From Thiobacillus thioparus DSM 505 (GTDB lineage: Bacteria; Pseudomonadota; Gammaproteobacteria; Burkholderiales; Thiobacillaceae), in contig NZ_KB891317.1 of assembly GCF_000373385.1 (NCBI RefSeq), forward strand, positions 186,001 to 250,000: a DNA stretch of 64,000 nucleotides, given 5' to 3'. The position numbers and the translations under genes are program-made. Shown in pieces: positions 28,328 to 41,757 of this stretch. The notes beneath the pieces are model-generated. The model saw only the letters and a program-made list of their open reading frames with translations, was not told the origin of the DNA and searched no databases. Each line of letters opens with the position of its first letter. Position 1 is the stretch's first letter.

Positions 28328-28382
28328 TGCCATTTATGACAAAATCTGCTAATGTTCTGTGACGTAAATGACATAAGTGGCA
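28328..28382. promoter_or_regulatory. Dyad, possible enhancer site for the FisR-like activator
   Basis: TGCCATTTATGACA at 28328-28341 and TGACATAAGTGGCA at 28369-28382 are inverted copies matching at 12 of 14 positions. The pair is centred about 140 bases upstream of the cyd promoter start, a normal enhancer distance, and abuts the regulator's own ATG at 28390. Binding is inference. Confidence 0.5.
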
Positions 28383-28389
28383 CAAGGCC

Positions 28390-29673
28390 ATGCCACCTGC
28401 CAACGAACTCATCCGTTTTCTCGAGACCCATCCCGACCCCCAGATCGTCATGGGGATCGACTACCGGATTCTGGCGGCCAATGCGGCCTATCGCCGTGTG
28501 TATGCCGGCGAACGGAATGTGGTCGGGCAGTTTTGCTACGCGATATCGCATGGCTACAACCGGCCCTGCGACGAATGCGGCGAATCCTGCCCGCTCGCTG
28601 CCAGCCGGGTCAGCGGCGAGCCGCGGCGTGTACTGCATCTGCACCATACGCCGCGCGGCGAGGAGCATGTCGACGTCGAACTGACGCCGATCGTCGGTAC
28701 GTCGGGAAAGACCGAGTATTTCGTCGAACGCATGCTGACGGTACGCGAGGCCAGCAGTTTCCCGGCCGAAAGCGGCCTGGTCGGCAAATCGTCAGCCTTC
28801 AATCGCATGCTCGAACTGGTCCGGCGCGTGGCGCCTTCGGACACCGCCGCCCTGTTGCTGGGCGAATCGGGCACCGGCAAGGAACTGGTCGCGCAGGCCA
28901 TTCACCAGCAGAGCAGGCGCGAGCACGGGCCGTTCGTGGTGGTGGAGTGTTCGGGGCTGACCGAAACCCTGTTCGAGAGTGAACTGTTCGGTTACGAGAA
29001 GGGTGCGTTCACCGGCGCCAATCAGCGCAAGATCGGCCTGGTCGAATCGGCGTCGGGCGGGACGCTGTTTCTGGATGAAGTAGGCGATATTCCACTCAGC
29101 CTGCAGGTCAAGCTGTTGCGTCTATTGGAAACGGGGACCTTTCGCCGGGTCGGGGGCGTGGAGATGCTACGTGCGGATTTTCGTCTGATCGCCGCCACCC
29201 ACCGTGACCTCAAGACCATGGTCGAACGCGGCAGTTTCCGTCGCGATCTGTATTACCGGTTGAGCGTGTTCCCGATTCACCTGCCTGCCTTGCGCGAGCG
29301 GCGCGGCGACATCGGCCTGCTGGCCGACACCCTGCTGGCCCGGCTGGCGCCGGGGCGGGCCTACACGCTGAGCGAAGCCGCACGGGCCCGGCTGCAGGAC
29401 TACGATTACCCGGGCAACATCCGCGAACTGCGCAATATCATCGAACGCGCGATGCTGATGGCCGACGGCGATACCCTGCTGGAGGAGCATCTGCCGCCCG
29501 AACTGAAAAGCGACGAGACAGGCATGCCGGGCGTGGACGACATCGTGCCGCTGGAAACGGCGGAACTGCGCTATCTGCAATGGGCGCTGGCGCACCATGG
29601 CGGCGATCGAAAATCGCTGGCCGCGCAACTGGGGATCAGTGAACGGACGCTTTACCGAAAACTGGCCCAGTGA
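28390..29673 (+). CDS. FisR-like sigma-54-dependent activator with cysteine-rich sensor domain
   Basis: 427 residues: an N-terminal PAS-like sensor (about 1-115), a sigma-54 AAA+ domain (about 130-360) with Walker A GESGTGKE and the sigma-54 contact loop GAFTGA at 205-210, and a C-terminal Fis-type helix-turn-helix ([22 protein letters not shown]). Sensor cysteines are C49, C60, C63 and C67. The C49-C60-C67 spacing (11 and 7) equals that of C53-C64-C71 in Cupriavidus FisR, which senses sulfane sulfur. It is divergent from the cyd-sqr operon, the natural target. Confidence 0.9.
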   Translation: MPPANELIRFLETHPDPQIVMGIDYRILAANAAYRRVYAGERNVVGQFCYAISHGYNRPCDECGESCPLAASRVSGEPRRVLHLHHTPRGEEHVDVELTPIVGTSGKTEYFVERMLTVREASSFPAESGLVGKSSAFNRMLELVRRVAPSDTAALLLGESGTGKELVAQAIHQQSRREHGPFVVVECSGLTETLFESELFGYEKGAFTGANQRKIGLVESASGGTLFLDEVGDIPLSLQVKLLRLLETGTFRRVGGVEMLRADFRLIAATHRDLKTMVERGSFRRDLYYRLSVFPIHLPALRERRGDIGLLADTLLARLAPGRAYTLSEAARARLQDYDYPGNIRELRNIIERAMLMADGDTLLEEHLPPELKSDETGMPGVDDIVPLETAELRYLQWALAHHGGDRKSLAAQLGISERTLYRKLAQ

Positions 29674-29691
29674 CGCGTGTCACTGGGCCAG
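29662..29691 (+). terminator. Terminator overlapping the end of the FisR-like gene
   Basis: Perfect 13-bp stem (CTGGCCCAGTGAC and its complement) around a 4-base loop, followed by TTTATTT. The stop codon TGA lies inside the left arm, so the terminator includes the last codons of the gene. Confidence 0.85.
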
Positions 29692-29739
29692 TTTATTTCG
29701 CTGGCGGCCCCTTGTCCTTGGGAGCTGTGCATACCGGAT

Positions 29740-32544
<2,805 letters not shown>

Positions 32545-32639
32545 GTTGGGGCGACTCGTAAAAATGAATGGCTGCGAAAAGGTTTGGAGGCTTGATTTTA
32601 CCGGAAGCGATCACGCACGGACGCGCCTGCAGACTCGCT

Positions 32640-32990
32640 TTACAGCCGCACGCCGAACAGGCTCAGCAGTCTGATCATGCCGACGTAGGCCAGCGCCGTG
32701 GCGGCGCTGGACACGGCCAGGCTCGTCCAGAATCCCCACCCGAGGCGCAGCAGAATGGGCAGCAGCACGAACAGCAGCAGCGAGGGCAACACCAGCCAGA
32801 AGATGCCGCCGGCAAGCGTGGCGACCTTCTGCACGTCGCCGGTGTCGAGATACAGCCAGACAAAGGCCAGCAGCGAGGTGAGCGGCAGCGAGGCCAAGGC
32901 GGCTGCCCAGAAGGTGCTGCGCTTGGCCACTTCGGCCACTGCGACGAGGATCAGCGCGGACAGGCCGATCTTGAGCGCGTATTGCCACAT
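32640..32990 (-). CDS. DUF3147 membrane protein
   Basis: 116 residues with four hydrophobic helices, beginning MWQYALKIGLSALILVAVAEVAKRS; the helix pair with SLPLTSLLAFVWLY fits DUF3147. Function unknown. The gene lies 40 bases downstream of lysS on the same strand and may share its transcript. Confidence 0.75.
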   Translation of the reverse strand: MWQYALKIGLSALILVAVAEVAKRSTFWAAALASLPLTSLLAFVWLYLDTGDVQKVATLAGGIFWLVLPSLLLFVLLPILLRLGWGFWTSLAVSSAATALAYVGMIRLLSLFGVRL

Positions 32991-33030
32991 GGCGGCTGGA
33001 TCAGCCTTCGCGCCGCATCTGCGGGCTCAT

Positions 33031-34587
33031 TTAACTTTCCCGCCGCATTTGCGGGAAGAGGATGACGTCGCGGATGGAGGGCGAGTCGGTCAAGAGCATC
33101 ACCAGGCGGTCGATGCCGATGCCGCAGCCGCCGGTGGGTGGTAGGCCATGCTCCAGCGCGCGGATGAAGTCGGCGTCGTAGTGCATCGCCTCCTCGTCGC
33201 CGGCTTCCTTCTGCCGCACCTGCTCCATGAAGCGCTCGGCTTGGTCTTCGGCGTCATTGAGCTCGGAGAAGCCGTTGGCCATTTCGCGCCCGGTGATGAA
33301 CAGTTCAAAGCGCTCGGTGATGTCGGGCTGGCTGTCGGAGCGACGCGCCAGCGGCGAGACCTCGGCCGGGTAGTCGATGATGAAGGTGGGCTGGATCAGC
33401 AGCGCCTCGGTGGTTTCCTCGAAGAACGACAGCTGCAGGCCGCCGATGCCGTCCTGCGGGCGGTACTTGGCTTTCATCGCGGTGAACTGCGAGACCAGCC
33501 AATCGCGGTCGTTCAACTGTTCGACCGTGTAGTGAGGATTGTATTTTTGGATCGCCTCGACGATGGTGAGGCGATCGAACGGCTTGCCGAGCTCGATTTC
33601 GTTGCCCTGATAGGTGACCGTGGTCGAGCCGGTGGCGGCGACCGCGGCGGCGCGGATCAGCGACTCGGTGAGGTCCATCAGGTAGCGGTAGTCGCGATAG
33701 GCCTCATAGAATTCCATCATGGTGAACTCGGGGTTGTGCCGTGTCGACAGTCCTTCGTTGCGGAAGTTGCGGTTGATCTCAAACACCTTCTCGAAGCCGC
33801 CGACCACCAGGCGCTTGAGATACAGCTCGGGTGCGATGCGCAGGAACAGTTCCATGTCGAGCGCGTTGTGGTGCGTGGCGAAAGGCTTGGCCGCCGCGCC
33901 GCCGGGGATGGGGTGCATCATCGGCGTCTCGACTTCGAGGAAGTCGCGCTCGACCATGAAGGCGCGAATGGCCTGGATGATCTTCGAGCGGCGCTTGAAG
34001 GTCTCGCGCGCGTCGTCGTTGGTGATGAGGTCGAGGTAACGCTGACGGTATTTCTGTTCCTGGTCGGCGAGACCGTGGAATTTTTCCGGCAGCGGGCGCA
34101 GCGCCTTCGACAGCAGGCGGATCGACTTCGCCTGAATGGTCAACTCGCCCTTGTTGGTCTTGAACAGGGTTCCGGTGGCGCCGATGAAATCGCCGAGGTC
34201 CCAGTGCTTGAAGGCATCGTGCGCATCAAGCCCGGTGAGGTCGTTCGACACATAGACCTGGATGCGACCGCTCATGTCCTGCAGTGTGGCGAAACTGGCC
34301 TTGCCCATCACGCGCTTCAGCATCATGCGTCCGGCGAGCTGGACCTGGATGGCCTCGGCTTCCAGCGCCTCCTTGGACTTGTCGCCGTGGGCAGCGGCCA
34401 GCTTGCCGGCGTAGTCGTGACGCTCGAAGTCGTTGGGGAAGGCGACGCCCGCCTCGCGAATCGCGGCCAGCTTGGCGCGGCGCTCGGCGATGATCTGGTT
34501 TTGACTCAGGTTTTCTGATTCGGCATTTGCCGGTTTCGTCGAAACTCCGTTTACGTCGAGGGCAGGGGCGTTGGTTTCGGTGTTCAT
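33031..34587 (-). CDS. lysS: Lysine-tRNA ligase (class II)
   Basis: 518 residues. The N-terminal OB-fold binds the tRNA anticodon, and the class II catalytic core shows motif 1, motif 2 ([23 protein letters not shown]) and motif 3 ([18 protein letters not shown]). I start at the ATG at 34587, [14 protein letters not shown]; upstream in-frame sequence is not conserved-looking. It is divergent from recQ across 194 bases that must hold both promoters. Confidence 0.97.
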   Translation of the reverse strand: MNTETNAPALDVNGVSTKPANAESENLSQNQIIAERRAKLAAIREAGVAFPNDFERHDYAGKLAAAHGDKSKEALEAEAIQVQLAGRMMLKRVMGKASFATLQDMSGRIQVYVSNDLTGLDAHDAFKHWDLGDFIGATGTLFKTNKGELTIQAKSIRLLSKALRPLPEKFHGLADQEQKYRQRYLDLITNDDARETFKRRSKIIQAIRAFMVERDFLEVETPMMHPIPGGAAAKPFATHHNALDMELFLRIAPELYLKRLVVGGFEKVFEINRNFRNEGLSTRHNPEFTMMEFYEAYRDYRYLMDLTESLIRAAAVAATGSTTVTYQGNEIELGKPFDRLTIVEAIQKYNPHYTVEQLNDRDWLVSQFTAMKAKYRPQDGIGGLQLSFFEETTEALLIQPTFIIDYPAEVSPLARRSDSQPDITERFELFITGREMANGFSELNDAEDQAERFMEQVRQKEAGDEEAMHYDADFIRALEHGLPPTGGCGIGIDRLVMLLTDSPSIRDVILFPQMRRES

Positions 34588-34781
34588 GTCGGGGTCTGAG
34601 TGGGTATCGGTATGGAGGTTGAAGCCGGAAAGGACAGCAGCCTCGGTGCGGGGTTTTCTTCGTGGCAAACCTTGGGGCACGGCAAAGAACCGAGCAAAAC
34701 GTGACACAATTATATCCGATGTAACTCCCTGATTTCCCAGCTGGGCGGTCAGAATCGCCCGTCCGCAAGCCCGTTTCCTAC

Positions 34782-36578
34782 ATGCCCGATACCCCTTTAA
34801 GCCTGCTCAACCGCATCTTCGGCTACCCCGCATTTCGCGGCGAGCAGGCGGCCATTGTCGACACCGTTGTGGCGGGCGGCGACGCCCTGGTGCTGATGCC
34901 CACCGGCGGCGGCAAATCGCTGTGCTTCCAGATTCCGGCGCTACTGCGCGACGGCTGTGCCGTGGTGGTGTCGCCGTTGATCGCGCTGATGCAGGATCAG
35001 GTCGCGGCGCTCAAAGAACTGGGCATCGCCGCCGAGTTTTTAAACTCCAGCCAGGAGGGCGCAACGGCCGCGCAAGTTGAACGCGAATTCGTTTCCGGGC
35101 AGCTCAAGCTCCTGTATGTCGCGCCCGAGCGCCTCCTTACCCCGCGCTTTCAAAGCCTGCTCGAACAGGCCCGCGTGTCGCTGTTCGCCATTGACGAGGC
35201 GCATTGCGTGTCGCAATGGGGACACGACTTCCGCCCGGAATACCTCGGCCTCTCGGCCTTGCACGAGAGGTTTCCCGCCGTGCCGCGCATCGCGCTCACC
35301 GCCACGGCCGATACCGCGACGCGCGCCGAAATCCTCACCCGGCTCGATCTCGGCGCCGCACGCGTGTTCGTCGCCAGCTTCGACCGCCCCAACATCCGTT
35401 ATCGCATTGCCGAAAAATCCGACCCGCGCCGGCAGTTGCTGGATTTCCTGGACGAGCACAAAGGCGAGGCGGGCATCATCTATTGCAGCACGCGCAAGAA
35501 GGTCGAGGAGACGGCGGACGGACTCAAGCAGGCCGGCTTCACCGCGCTGCCCTACCACGGCGGCATGGACAACGACACGCGCCGCCGCCACCAGGAAAAA
35601 TTCCTGCGCGAGGACGGCGTCGTCATGGTCGCCACCCTCGCGTTCGGCATGGGCATCGACAAGCCCGACGTGCGCTTCGTCGCGCACCTCGACCTGCCGC
35701 GTTCGGTCGAGGGTTACTACCAGGAAACCGGCCGCGCCGGTCGTGATGGCGAGCCGGCGGAAGCGTGGATGGCGTGGGGACTGCAGGACGTCGTCACCCA
35801 GCGCCGCTTCATCGACGAGGGCGAGGCCGAGGACGCGCACAAGCGCATCGGCCATGCCAAGCTCGATGCCCTGGTCGGCCTGTGCGAGGCCGCCAGCTGC
35901 CGTCGCGTCGCATTGCTGAGCTACTTCGGCGAAGCCAGCCAGCCCTGTGGCAACTGCGATGTCTGCCTCAACCCGCCGACGCTGTGGGACGGCACCGAAG
36001 CCGCGCAGAAGCTCTTGAGCACGGTCTACCGAACCGGCCAGCGCTTCGGCGCCGGCCACGTCATCGACGTGCTGCTCGGCAAGACCACCGAGAAAATCGA
36101 GCGCTTCGGCCACGGCCAGTTGAGCGTATTCGGCATCGGCGCCGGCCAGACCGACAAGGTCTGGCGCGCCGTGCTGCGGCAACTCGTCGTGCGCGGCCTG
36201 CTCGAAGTGGACCACACTACCTACGGCGCCTTGAAACTCACTGCCGCCGCCCGGCCTGTGCTGAAGGGTGAAGAAACCGTCATGCTGCGCGCCATTGCCG
36301 CCGCGTCGTCCCGCAGGAAGTCGCGTCTCGCCCCCAGTTCCGGCGCAGGCGTCCACGACGACGAAGATCCGCTCTTCCTTGCCCTGCGCACCTGGCGCCG
36401 CGAAACCGCCAACGAAAAGGGAGTGCCCGCCTACGTCATCCTGCACGACGCCACCCTGCGCGAAATCGCTGCCCGCCGCCCCGCCACGCTGGCGGAACTG
36501 GGCGAGATATCGGGATTGGGGACGAAGAAACTGGAAGCGTATGGGGAGGCGGTGTTGGGGGTGGTGGCGGAGGGCTGA
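34782..36578 (+). CDS. recQ: ATP-dependent DNA helicase RecQ
   Basis: 598 residues. Helicase motifs include Walker A TGGGKS, DEAH ([20 protein letters not shown]) and [10 protein letters not shown] (motif VI). The RQC zinc site shows CGNCDVC, with an upstream Cys in CEAASCRR, and a HRDC-type helical domain ends the protein ([25 protein letters not shown]). It unwinds recombination intermediates. Normal length for the family. Confidence 0.96.
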   Translation: MPDTPLSLLNRIFGYPAFRGEQAAIVDTVVAGGDALVLMPTGGGKSLCFQIPALLRDGCAVVVSPLIALMQDQVAALKELGIAAEFLNSSQEGATAAQVEREFVSGQLKLLYVAPERLLTPRFQSLLEQARVSLFAIDEAHCVSQWGHDFRPEYLGLSALHERFPAVPRIALTATADTATRAEILTRLDLGAARVFVASFDRPNIRYRIAEKSDPRRQLLDFLDEHKGEAGIIYCSTRKKVEETADGLKQAGFTALPYHGGMDNDTRRRHQEKFLREDGVVMVATLAFGMGIDKPDVRFVAHLDLPRSVEGYYQETGRAGRDGEPAEAWMAWGLQDVVTQRRFIDEGEAEDAHKRIGHAKLDALVGLCEAASCRRVALLSYFGEASQPCGNCDVCLNPPTLWDGTEAAQKLLSTVYRTGQRFGAGHVIDVLLGKTTEKIERFGHGQLSVFGIGAGQTDKVWRAVLRQLVVRGLLEVDHTTYGALKLTAAARPVLKGEETVMLRAIAAASSRRKSRLAPSSGAGVHDDEDPLFLALRTWRRETANEKGVPAYVILHDATLREIAARRPATLAELGEISGLGTKKLEAYGEAVLGVVAEG

Positions 36579-36601
36579 CCCCCGGCCGCTGGCCGCGGCC
36601 T

Positions 36602-36651
36602 TTGACGAATGACTTCCTTCGTCCTATAGTTAACCAAAAGGTTAATTAACC
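36602..36651 (+). promoter_or_regulatory. Sigma-70 promoter and palindromic operator of the ArsR gene
   Basis: TTGACG (36602-36607) and TATAGT (36625-36630) are 17 bases apart, a near-consensus sigma-70 promoter. Overlapping its -10 and start region is a dyad, TTAACC-AAAA-GGTTAA (36630-36645), which shares its right arm with the perfect palindrome GGTTAATTAACC (36640-36651). The position implies autorepression by the ArsR-type protein encoded next. Confidence 0.85.
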
Positions 36652-36666
36652 TTGCGAGAAAGTACG

Positions 36667-37218
36667 ATGAGCCCTGCAACCGACACCTTGAGCATGACCT
36701 TTGCGGCCCTGTCAGACCCCACCCGGCGGGCAATGCTGGCGCGTCTGGTGCAGGGCGAGGCCTCGGTGAACGAGCTTGCCGCGCCCTTCAAGATGAGCCT
36801 GCCCGCCGTCTCGAAACACATCAAGGTGCTGGAAAAAGCAGGTTTGTTGATCAAGACCCGCCATGCGCAACAACGCCCCTGCAAGATCGATGGCGAGCAA
36901 CTCAAGCAGGCGGTTGACTGGATCGAGCAGTACAGGCAACTGTGGGAAGGACGCCTGGACCGTCTGGATGCCTATCTGCAGGAACTGCACGCCAGTGGAT
37001 CCGCGGCCAGGCCGGCACAGGAAACGGCTTCCAACCCCGATGCAGGCAAGCCCATCGATACGCCGGGCAAGGCCAAAAGAAGTGCCGGCAAGCGATCCCA
37101 ATCTGCCTCAAGCCCTAAACAACCCGAGCACGCCCTACGATCCGCAGGCAACCAGCCCACAACCAAGGAGAAAACAGATGACAACGAACTTCAACAGCAA
37201 ATTGGATTTGACTTTTGA
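36667..37218 (+). CDS. ArsR-family transcriptional regulator
   Basis: 183 residues starting [27 protein letters not shown]. The winged helix-turn-helix reads [28 protein letters not shown]. No metal-binding CVC motif is visible, so it is of the group that lies next to AHSA1 proteins rather than a metalloregulator. The last 70 residues are low-complexity and polar; their codons overlap the next gene by 41 bases. A TTG at 36652 could extend it by five residues. Confidence 0.9.
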   Translation: MSPATDTLSMTFAALSDPTRRAMLARLVQGEASVNELAAPFKMSLPAVSKHIKVLEKAGLLIKTRHAQQRPCKIDGEQLKQAVDWIEQYRQLWEGRLDRLDAYLQELHASGSAARPAQETASNPDAGKPIDTPGKAKRSAGKRSQSASSPKQPEHALRSAGNQPTTKEKTDDNELQQQIGFDF

Positions 37219-37684
37219 GCGCATCGTCGATGTGCCGCCCCAGCTGGTTTGGCGCGCCTGGACCGAACCCGAGTTGATCAAGCAATGGTTCTGCCCCTTG
37301 CCATGGAAGACGATCGATGCCGAAGTCGATGTGCGCCCCGGCGGCATTTTTCGCACCACCATGCAGTCGCCCGAGGGCAAGGCGTTTCCCAATACCGGCT
37401 GCTACTTGGAGACGGTCAAAAACGAAAAACTCGTCTGGACCAATGCCTTGTTGCCCGGCTTCCGGCCCGCATTGATGAACGCCCCCTGCGGCGATGAATC
37501 CGCCGAATTCATGTTCACCGCCAAGGTTGAAATGGCCCCACATGGCGAAAACGGCACCCGCTACCGCGCCACCGTCATTCATGCAGACGAGGCAGGGTGC
37601 CGGACGCACGCCGCCATGGGCTTTGAAGCAGGCTGGGGCGTGGCGCTCGACCAACTGGTCGCCATGGTCAAGCGAGGCATTTGA
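37178..37684 (+). CDS. AHSA1/SRPBCC-domain protein 1
   Basis: 168 residues starting [40 protein letters not shown], the activator-of-Hsp90-homologue-1 (START-like) fold. The ATG has GGAG eight bases upstream, and the start lies inside the 3' end of the ArsR gene, a 41-base out-of-phase overlap. It probably binds a hydrophobic ligand; none can be named. Confidence 0.85.
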   Translation: MTTNFNSKLDLTFERIVDVPPQLVWRAWTEPELIKQWFCPLPWKTIDAEVDVRPGGIFRTTMQSPEGKAFPNTGCYLETVKNEKLVWTNALLPGFRPALMNAPCGDESAEFMFTAKVEMAPHGENGTRYRATVIHADEAGCRTHAAMGFEAGWGVALDQLVAMVKRGI

Positions 37685-37727
37685 TCATGCGGCCCCGCAC
37701 GATCCGGATCTTTTAAGGAAATAAACG

Positions 37728-38186
37728 ATGAAACCGAGCGAAAACGAACGCGAGCTGGTCCTTCAGCGCGAAGTACCATTTGCCCGGGAACGGGTCTGGA
37801 AAGCCATGACCGTGCCCGAACACCAGAACCGCTGGTGGGGTCCGGACGGCTTCAGGAACGAAAACGTGACCATGGATTTCCGGGTCGGCGGCGCGTGGAC
37901 ATTCGAGATGGTCGGACCCGAGGGCACCCGCTACCCCAACCACGCCGTATTCAAGGAAATCACCCCGCCGTCCAGGCTGGTCTTCGACCACGGCGATGGC
38001 CAGCGGATATGGTTCGAGACCTGTATCACCCTGCAGGAAACCGGCAGCGGTACCCTGATCACGCTGCGCCAGCTTTTCCCCAGCAGGGAATCCCGCGACG
38101 AAGTGGTTGAGAAATACGGTGCCATCGAGGGGGGCAAGCAGCACCTGGCGAAGCTTGAGGTTTATCTCGGGGCGAACAGGGTTTGA
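37728..38186 (+). CDS. AHSA1/SRPBCC-domain protein 2
   Basis: 152 residues: KPSENERELVLQREVPFARERVWKAMTVPEHQNRWWGP is the AHSA1 start, with a GG-x-W-T-F-E-M strand following. It is the second of two adjacent AHSA1 genes in the ArsR operon, 43 bases after the first. The two proteins are clearly divergent from one another. Confidence 0.88.
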   Translation: MKPSENERELVLQREVPFARERVWKAMTVPEHQNRWWGPDGFRNENVTMDFRVGGAWTFEMVGPEGTRYPNHAVFKEITPPSRLVFDHGDGQRIWFETCITLQETGSGTLITLRQLFPSRESRDEVVEKYGAIEGGKQHLAKLEVYLGANRV

Positions 38187-38316
38187 AACGTTGCAGCCAA
38201 TTATGGCTGGGTGCAACCGAGAGTGGCGGATCAGGATAGTCGCCGCTACAGTCCACTTTCCGGCTGCGGGTCGCTCGGTCTGCGCGAGCATGGCGAGTAG
38301 TGGAAATACATTCCAA

Positions 38317-39021
38317 TTATGTGTCGGCCACGAGGCGATAGCCCACGCCGGATTCGGTGCGGATGTGGCGAGGCAGAGTCGGGTTCGCCTCCAGCTTGCG
38401 ACGCAGCCCTGTCATGTAGACGCGCAGGTAGTGGGTATCCTCGGCATGACTGGGGCCCCAGACTTCCCGCAGCAGCTGCCGGTGAGTGAGCACCCGGCCG
38501 ACATTGGCGATGAGCAGGGCGAGCAGCCGGTATTCGATAGGCGTGAGATGGACCTCCGAGTCGCCACGGTGGACCTGGCGGCGGGCCAGGTCCACCGTGA
38601 CCTCGCCGAATGTGACCAGTGGCCCTTCGCCGCCGGCCAGGCGGGCGCGCCGCAACAGCGCGCGCACCCGTGCCAGCAGTTCCGCCACGCCAAAGGGCTT
38701 GGTCAGGTAGTCGTCTGCCCCGGCATCGAGGGCGGCCACCTTGTCGGTCTCGTCGACGCGGGCGGACAGAATCAGGATGGGAACGGCAGACCAGCTGCGC
38801 AGGTCGCGTACCACGTCGACGCCGTCCCGGTCCGGCAGGCCCAGGTCGAGAATGACCAGGTCGGGCTTGCGCGTGCCGGCCTCAACCAGTCCTCGTTCCC
38901 CTTCGCCGGCTTCCACCACGTGGCAGCCCTCGGCTTCCAGCGCGGTGCGCACGAAGCGGCGGATCTGGGGCTCGTCTTCGATGACGACCACGGTGGGCGA
39001 AGCGGCATGCAGGTCTTCCAT
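38317..39021 (-). CDS. kdpE: KdpE response regulator
   Basis: 234 residues, OmpR class. Phospho-acceptor Asp is D59 (LVILDLGLPDRDG), with K108 in LTKPF. The C-terminal winged helix ends RRKLEANPTLPRHIRTESGVGYRLV. It activates kdpFABC when K+ is limiting. It follows kdpD with a 6-base gap, the last gene of the kdp run. Confidence 0.96.
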   Translation of the reverse strand: MEDLHAASPTVVVIEDEPQIRRFVRTALEAEGCHVVEAGEGERGLVEAGTRKPDLVILDLGLPDRDGVDVVRDLRSWSAVPILILSARVDETDKVAALDAGADDYLTKPFGVAELLARVRALLRRARLAGGEGPLVTFGEVTVDLARRQVHRGDSEVHLTPIEYRLLALLIANVGRVLTHRQLLREVWGPSHAEDTHYLRVYMTGLRRKLEANPTLPRHIRTESGVGYRLVADT

Positions 39022-39027
39022 TCAGGT

Positions 39028-41742
39028 TCAGATCTCCGGGACGACGACGGGCGGCTCGCCGGCGGGCAGGGTGATGATGAACCGGGCGCCGCCTTCGGGA
39101 CGATTTTCCCCTCTGACCGTTCCTTTGTGTGCCTGGACGATGGCACGCACGATGGCAAGGCCGAGGCCGACCCCCGCCACGGAGGATTCGTCCTGGCCAC
39201 GGGTGAATTTCTCGAACAGGCTTTCCTCTCGACCGGGCGGCAGCCCCGGTCCGTTGTCGGCGACGGTGATCGTGACGCGGTCACCCTCGTTGCGGGCAGC
39301 GATCTCGATACGGCTGCCTGCCGGCGTGTATTTCGCGGCGTTCTCCAATAGGTTGCAGAACACCCGTTCCATGAGCACGCTGTCGAGTTCCAGCAAGGGC
39401 AAGTCCGCCGGCAGGTTGACAACCACTTCATGCCGCGCCAGGGGAATGGCCAGGATTTGCATCGAGGCGCCCACCACTTCCTCCAGGGGCTGCCATTCCC
39501 GCCTCAGCTGGACGTGGCCCTCCTGCAGGCGCGCCATATCCAGCAGGTTGCTCACCAGGGTGCTGGTCCGCAGGGACTCGGTGCGAATGGCCTGGGCGAT
39601 CTCGGCCTGGGCTTCCGGCAAGGGCGGGCCGGCCAGCGGCAGGGAGTCGGCCAAGCCCGCCAGCACGGTTAGCGGCGTGCGCAGGTCATGGGACAGGGCG
39701 GACAACAGGCCGTTGCGCAGCCGTTCGGACTCCATCCGCACCAGGGCGTCCTGCGCCACTTCCACGAAATGCACCCGCTCCAGAGCCAGGGCGATCTGGG
39801 CGGCGAAGGTCTCCAGCAGACGGGCCTGCTCGGGCTGGAACAGGAGCCGTTTCTGGCTGGGCAGCAGGGCCAGCACCCCCCGCGTGCGCATCGGCGCCTT
39901 CAGCGGCAAGTAGTACATGGGCGCGCCCGGCAGGCTCTGGGTACCCATCCCTGCGGGCTGCTGGTGATCGTAGACCCACTGGGCGATCGCCGGATCCAGC
40001 GGCAACTCCTGGTGTCCGGGCAAGGGCGCGGGCGCATGCAGTTTTTCCTGGAGGTCAGGCAGCAGGATGCAGACCTGCGACTGGAACAAGCCTTCCAGAT
40101 GGTGGTGGGAGATGTCCACGATGTCTGCCGGCAGAAGCGCCCCCGCCAACTCCCGGCCCAGTTCGTTGAGCGCTCGGGTACGACGCTCGCGGTACATGGC
40201 GACGCGGGTCTGATAGCGCAGGCTCGCCGCCACCCTGCTGATCGTCAGGCCTACTCCCAGCATGATGGAGAATGTCAGCAGGTGACGGGTGTCCGCCACA
40301 CTGAAGGAAAGCTTCGGGGGCACGAAGAAAAAATCAAAAGCCAGTACGCAGAGGAAGGAGGCCAGGATGGCAGGCCCCTGTCCGTAACGGACCGCCACCG
40401 CGACCACGCCCAGCAGGTAGAGCATGATGATGTTGGCCAGATCGAGCCATGGACTGACCACCTGGGCAAGCACGGTGGCGAGGGCGCAGGCTACTCCGGC
40501 CCAGACATAGCCCGGCCACCGGGCCATGGGCACGGACTCCGGGTCGAGAATGAAAGGCGTGGAGACCGCCTCCGCGGGAGACCGGGCCTCTGCCTCATGT
40601 GCGACGACATAGACGTCGACATCCTCGGCCAGGGCGGAGAGGCGGTCCGACAGGGGGGCGCGGAGCATCCGCGACAAGCCGGTACGCAAACTCTTGCCTA
40701 CCACCAGTTTCGATACGTTGCGGCTGACGGCATAGGCCAGCAGGGTCTGGGTGTCCTCCTGCCCGGCGAGGGTGGCCGTCTCCGCACCCAGTTCGCGGGC
40801 CAGGGCCAGTGTCCTCAGAATCTTGTCGCGGTTGGCCTCGGACAGGCGCTGCAGCGCGGGGGTCTCGACGTAGACGGCGATCCAGTCGGCGTGCAGGTCC
40901 GCCGCCAGCCGGGCGGCAGCGCGCACCAGCCGGTCGCCGCCGGCGCCCGGGCCGATGCAGGCCAGCAGGCGTTCCTTGGCCTGCCACACCGTTTCGATGG
41001 CCTGGTCGGTGCGGTATTCCCGCATCTGCGCATCCACCCGGTCGGCGGTGCGGCGCAAGGCCAGTTCGCGCAGGGCGATCAGATTGCCCTTGCGGAAGAA
41101 ATTGCGGATCGCCCGCTCGGCCTGCTGGGGAAGGTAGACCTTGCCTTCCTTCATGCGCTGCATCAGTTCGTCCGGGGTCAGGTCGACCAGGGCCACTTCG
41201 GCTGCCTGCTCGAACACGCGATCCGGCAGGGTCTCGCGCACCTGGATGCCGGTGATGTTGCCGACGATGTCGTTGAGGCTTTCCAGATGCTGCACGTTCA
41301 CCGTGGTCCAGACGTCGATGCCGGCTGCCAGCAGTTCCTCGACATCCTGCCAGCGCTTGGGATGGCGCGAGCCGGGCACGTTGGAATGCGCCAGTTCGTC
41401 CACCAGGAGCAGGGTGGGCTTGCGCGCGAGCGCCGCATCGAGGTCGAACTCGCGCAGCTCCCTTCCCTGGTAGGCCACGACCTTGGGGGGCAACAGTTCG
41501 AGCCCGTCCAGTAACTGTGCGGTCTCGGAACGTCCATGCGTTTCCACCAGGCCCACCACCACCTCGCGCCCCTGGCTTTGCAGGGCCCGTGCCGCGCTCA
41601 GCATGGCGTAGGTCTTGCCCACGCCGGGACAGGCGCCAAAAAAGACCTTCAGCTTCCCCCTCTGTTCGCGTTCGGTATCGGCCTCGATGCGGGCAAGCAG
41701 GGTATCGGGGTCGGGGCGGTTGTCTTGATCGTTGGCAGGCAT
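39028..41742 (-). CDS. kdpD: KdpD sensor histidine kinase
   Basis: 904 residues. The N-terminal KdpD domain has Walker A GACPGVGKTYAML at about 33-45 and a DE-containing Walker B (LLLVDELAHSN), followed by a universal-stress-like domain, four closely spaced membrane helices, a GAF-like region, and a kinase core with phospho-His near residue 685 (LSHDLRTPLTVLAG) and the ATP-binding NLLENAAKY, DNGPGL and GVGLGLAI motifs. It senses K+ limitation. It sits 15 bases after the zinc-finger gene, before kdpE. Confidence 0.96.
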   Translation of the reverse strand: MPANDQDNRPDPDTLLARIEADTEREQRGKLKVFFGACPGVGKTYAMLSAARALQSQGREVVVGLVETHGRSETAQLLDGLELLPPKVVAYQGRELREFDLDAALARKPTLLLVDELAHSNVPGSRHPKRWQDVEELLAAGIDVWTTVNVQHLESLNDIVGNITGIQVRETLPDRVFEQAAEVALVDLTPDELMQRMKEGKVYLPQQAERAIRNFFRKGNLIALRELALRRTADRVDAQMREYRTDQAIETVWQAKERLLACIGPGAGGDRLVRAAARLAADLHADWIAVYVETPALQRLSEANRDKILRTLALARELGAETATLAGQEDTQTLLAYAVSRNVSKLVVGKSLRTGLSRMLRAPLSDRLSALAEDVDVYVVAHEAEARSPAEAVSTPFILDPESVPMARWPGYVWAGVACALATVLAQVVSPWLDLANIIMLYLLGVVAVAVRYGQGPAILASFLCVLAFDFFFVPPKLSFSVADTRHLLTFSIMLGVGLTISRVAASLRYQTRVAMYRERRTRALNELGRELAGALLPADIVDISHHHLEGLFQSQVCILLPDLQEKLHAPAPLPGHQELPLDPAIAQWVYDHQQPAGMGTQSLPGAPMYYLPLKAPMRTRGVLALLPSQKRLLFQPEQARLLETFAAQIALALERVHFVEVAQDALVRMESERLRNGLLSALSHDLRTPLTVLAGLADSLPLAGPPLPEAQAEIAQAIRTESLRTSTLVSNLLDMARLQEGHVQLRREWQPLEEVVGASMQILAIPLARHEVVVNLPADLPLLELDSVLMERVFCNLLENAAKYTPAGSRIEIAARNEGDRVTITVADNGPGLPPGREESLFEKFTRGQDESSVAGVGLGLAIVRAIVQAHKGTVRGENRPEGGARFIITLPAGEPPVVVPEI

Positions 41743-41757
41743 GAGCTCAGTGTACTT

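Noticed and set aside
36652-37218. The ArsR protein as a metal sensor
   Set aside because: No CVC or other clustered cysteines or histidines in the usual ArsR/SmtB metal sites.
39688-41514. A 608-codon plus-strand frame opposite kdpD
   Set aside because: No domain; KdpD motifs all fall on the minus strand.
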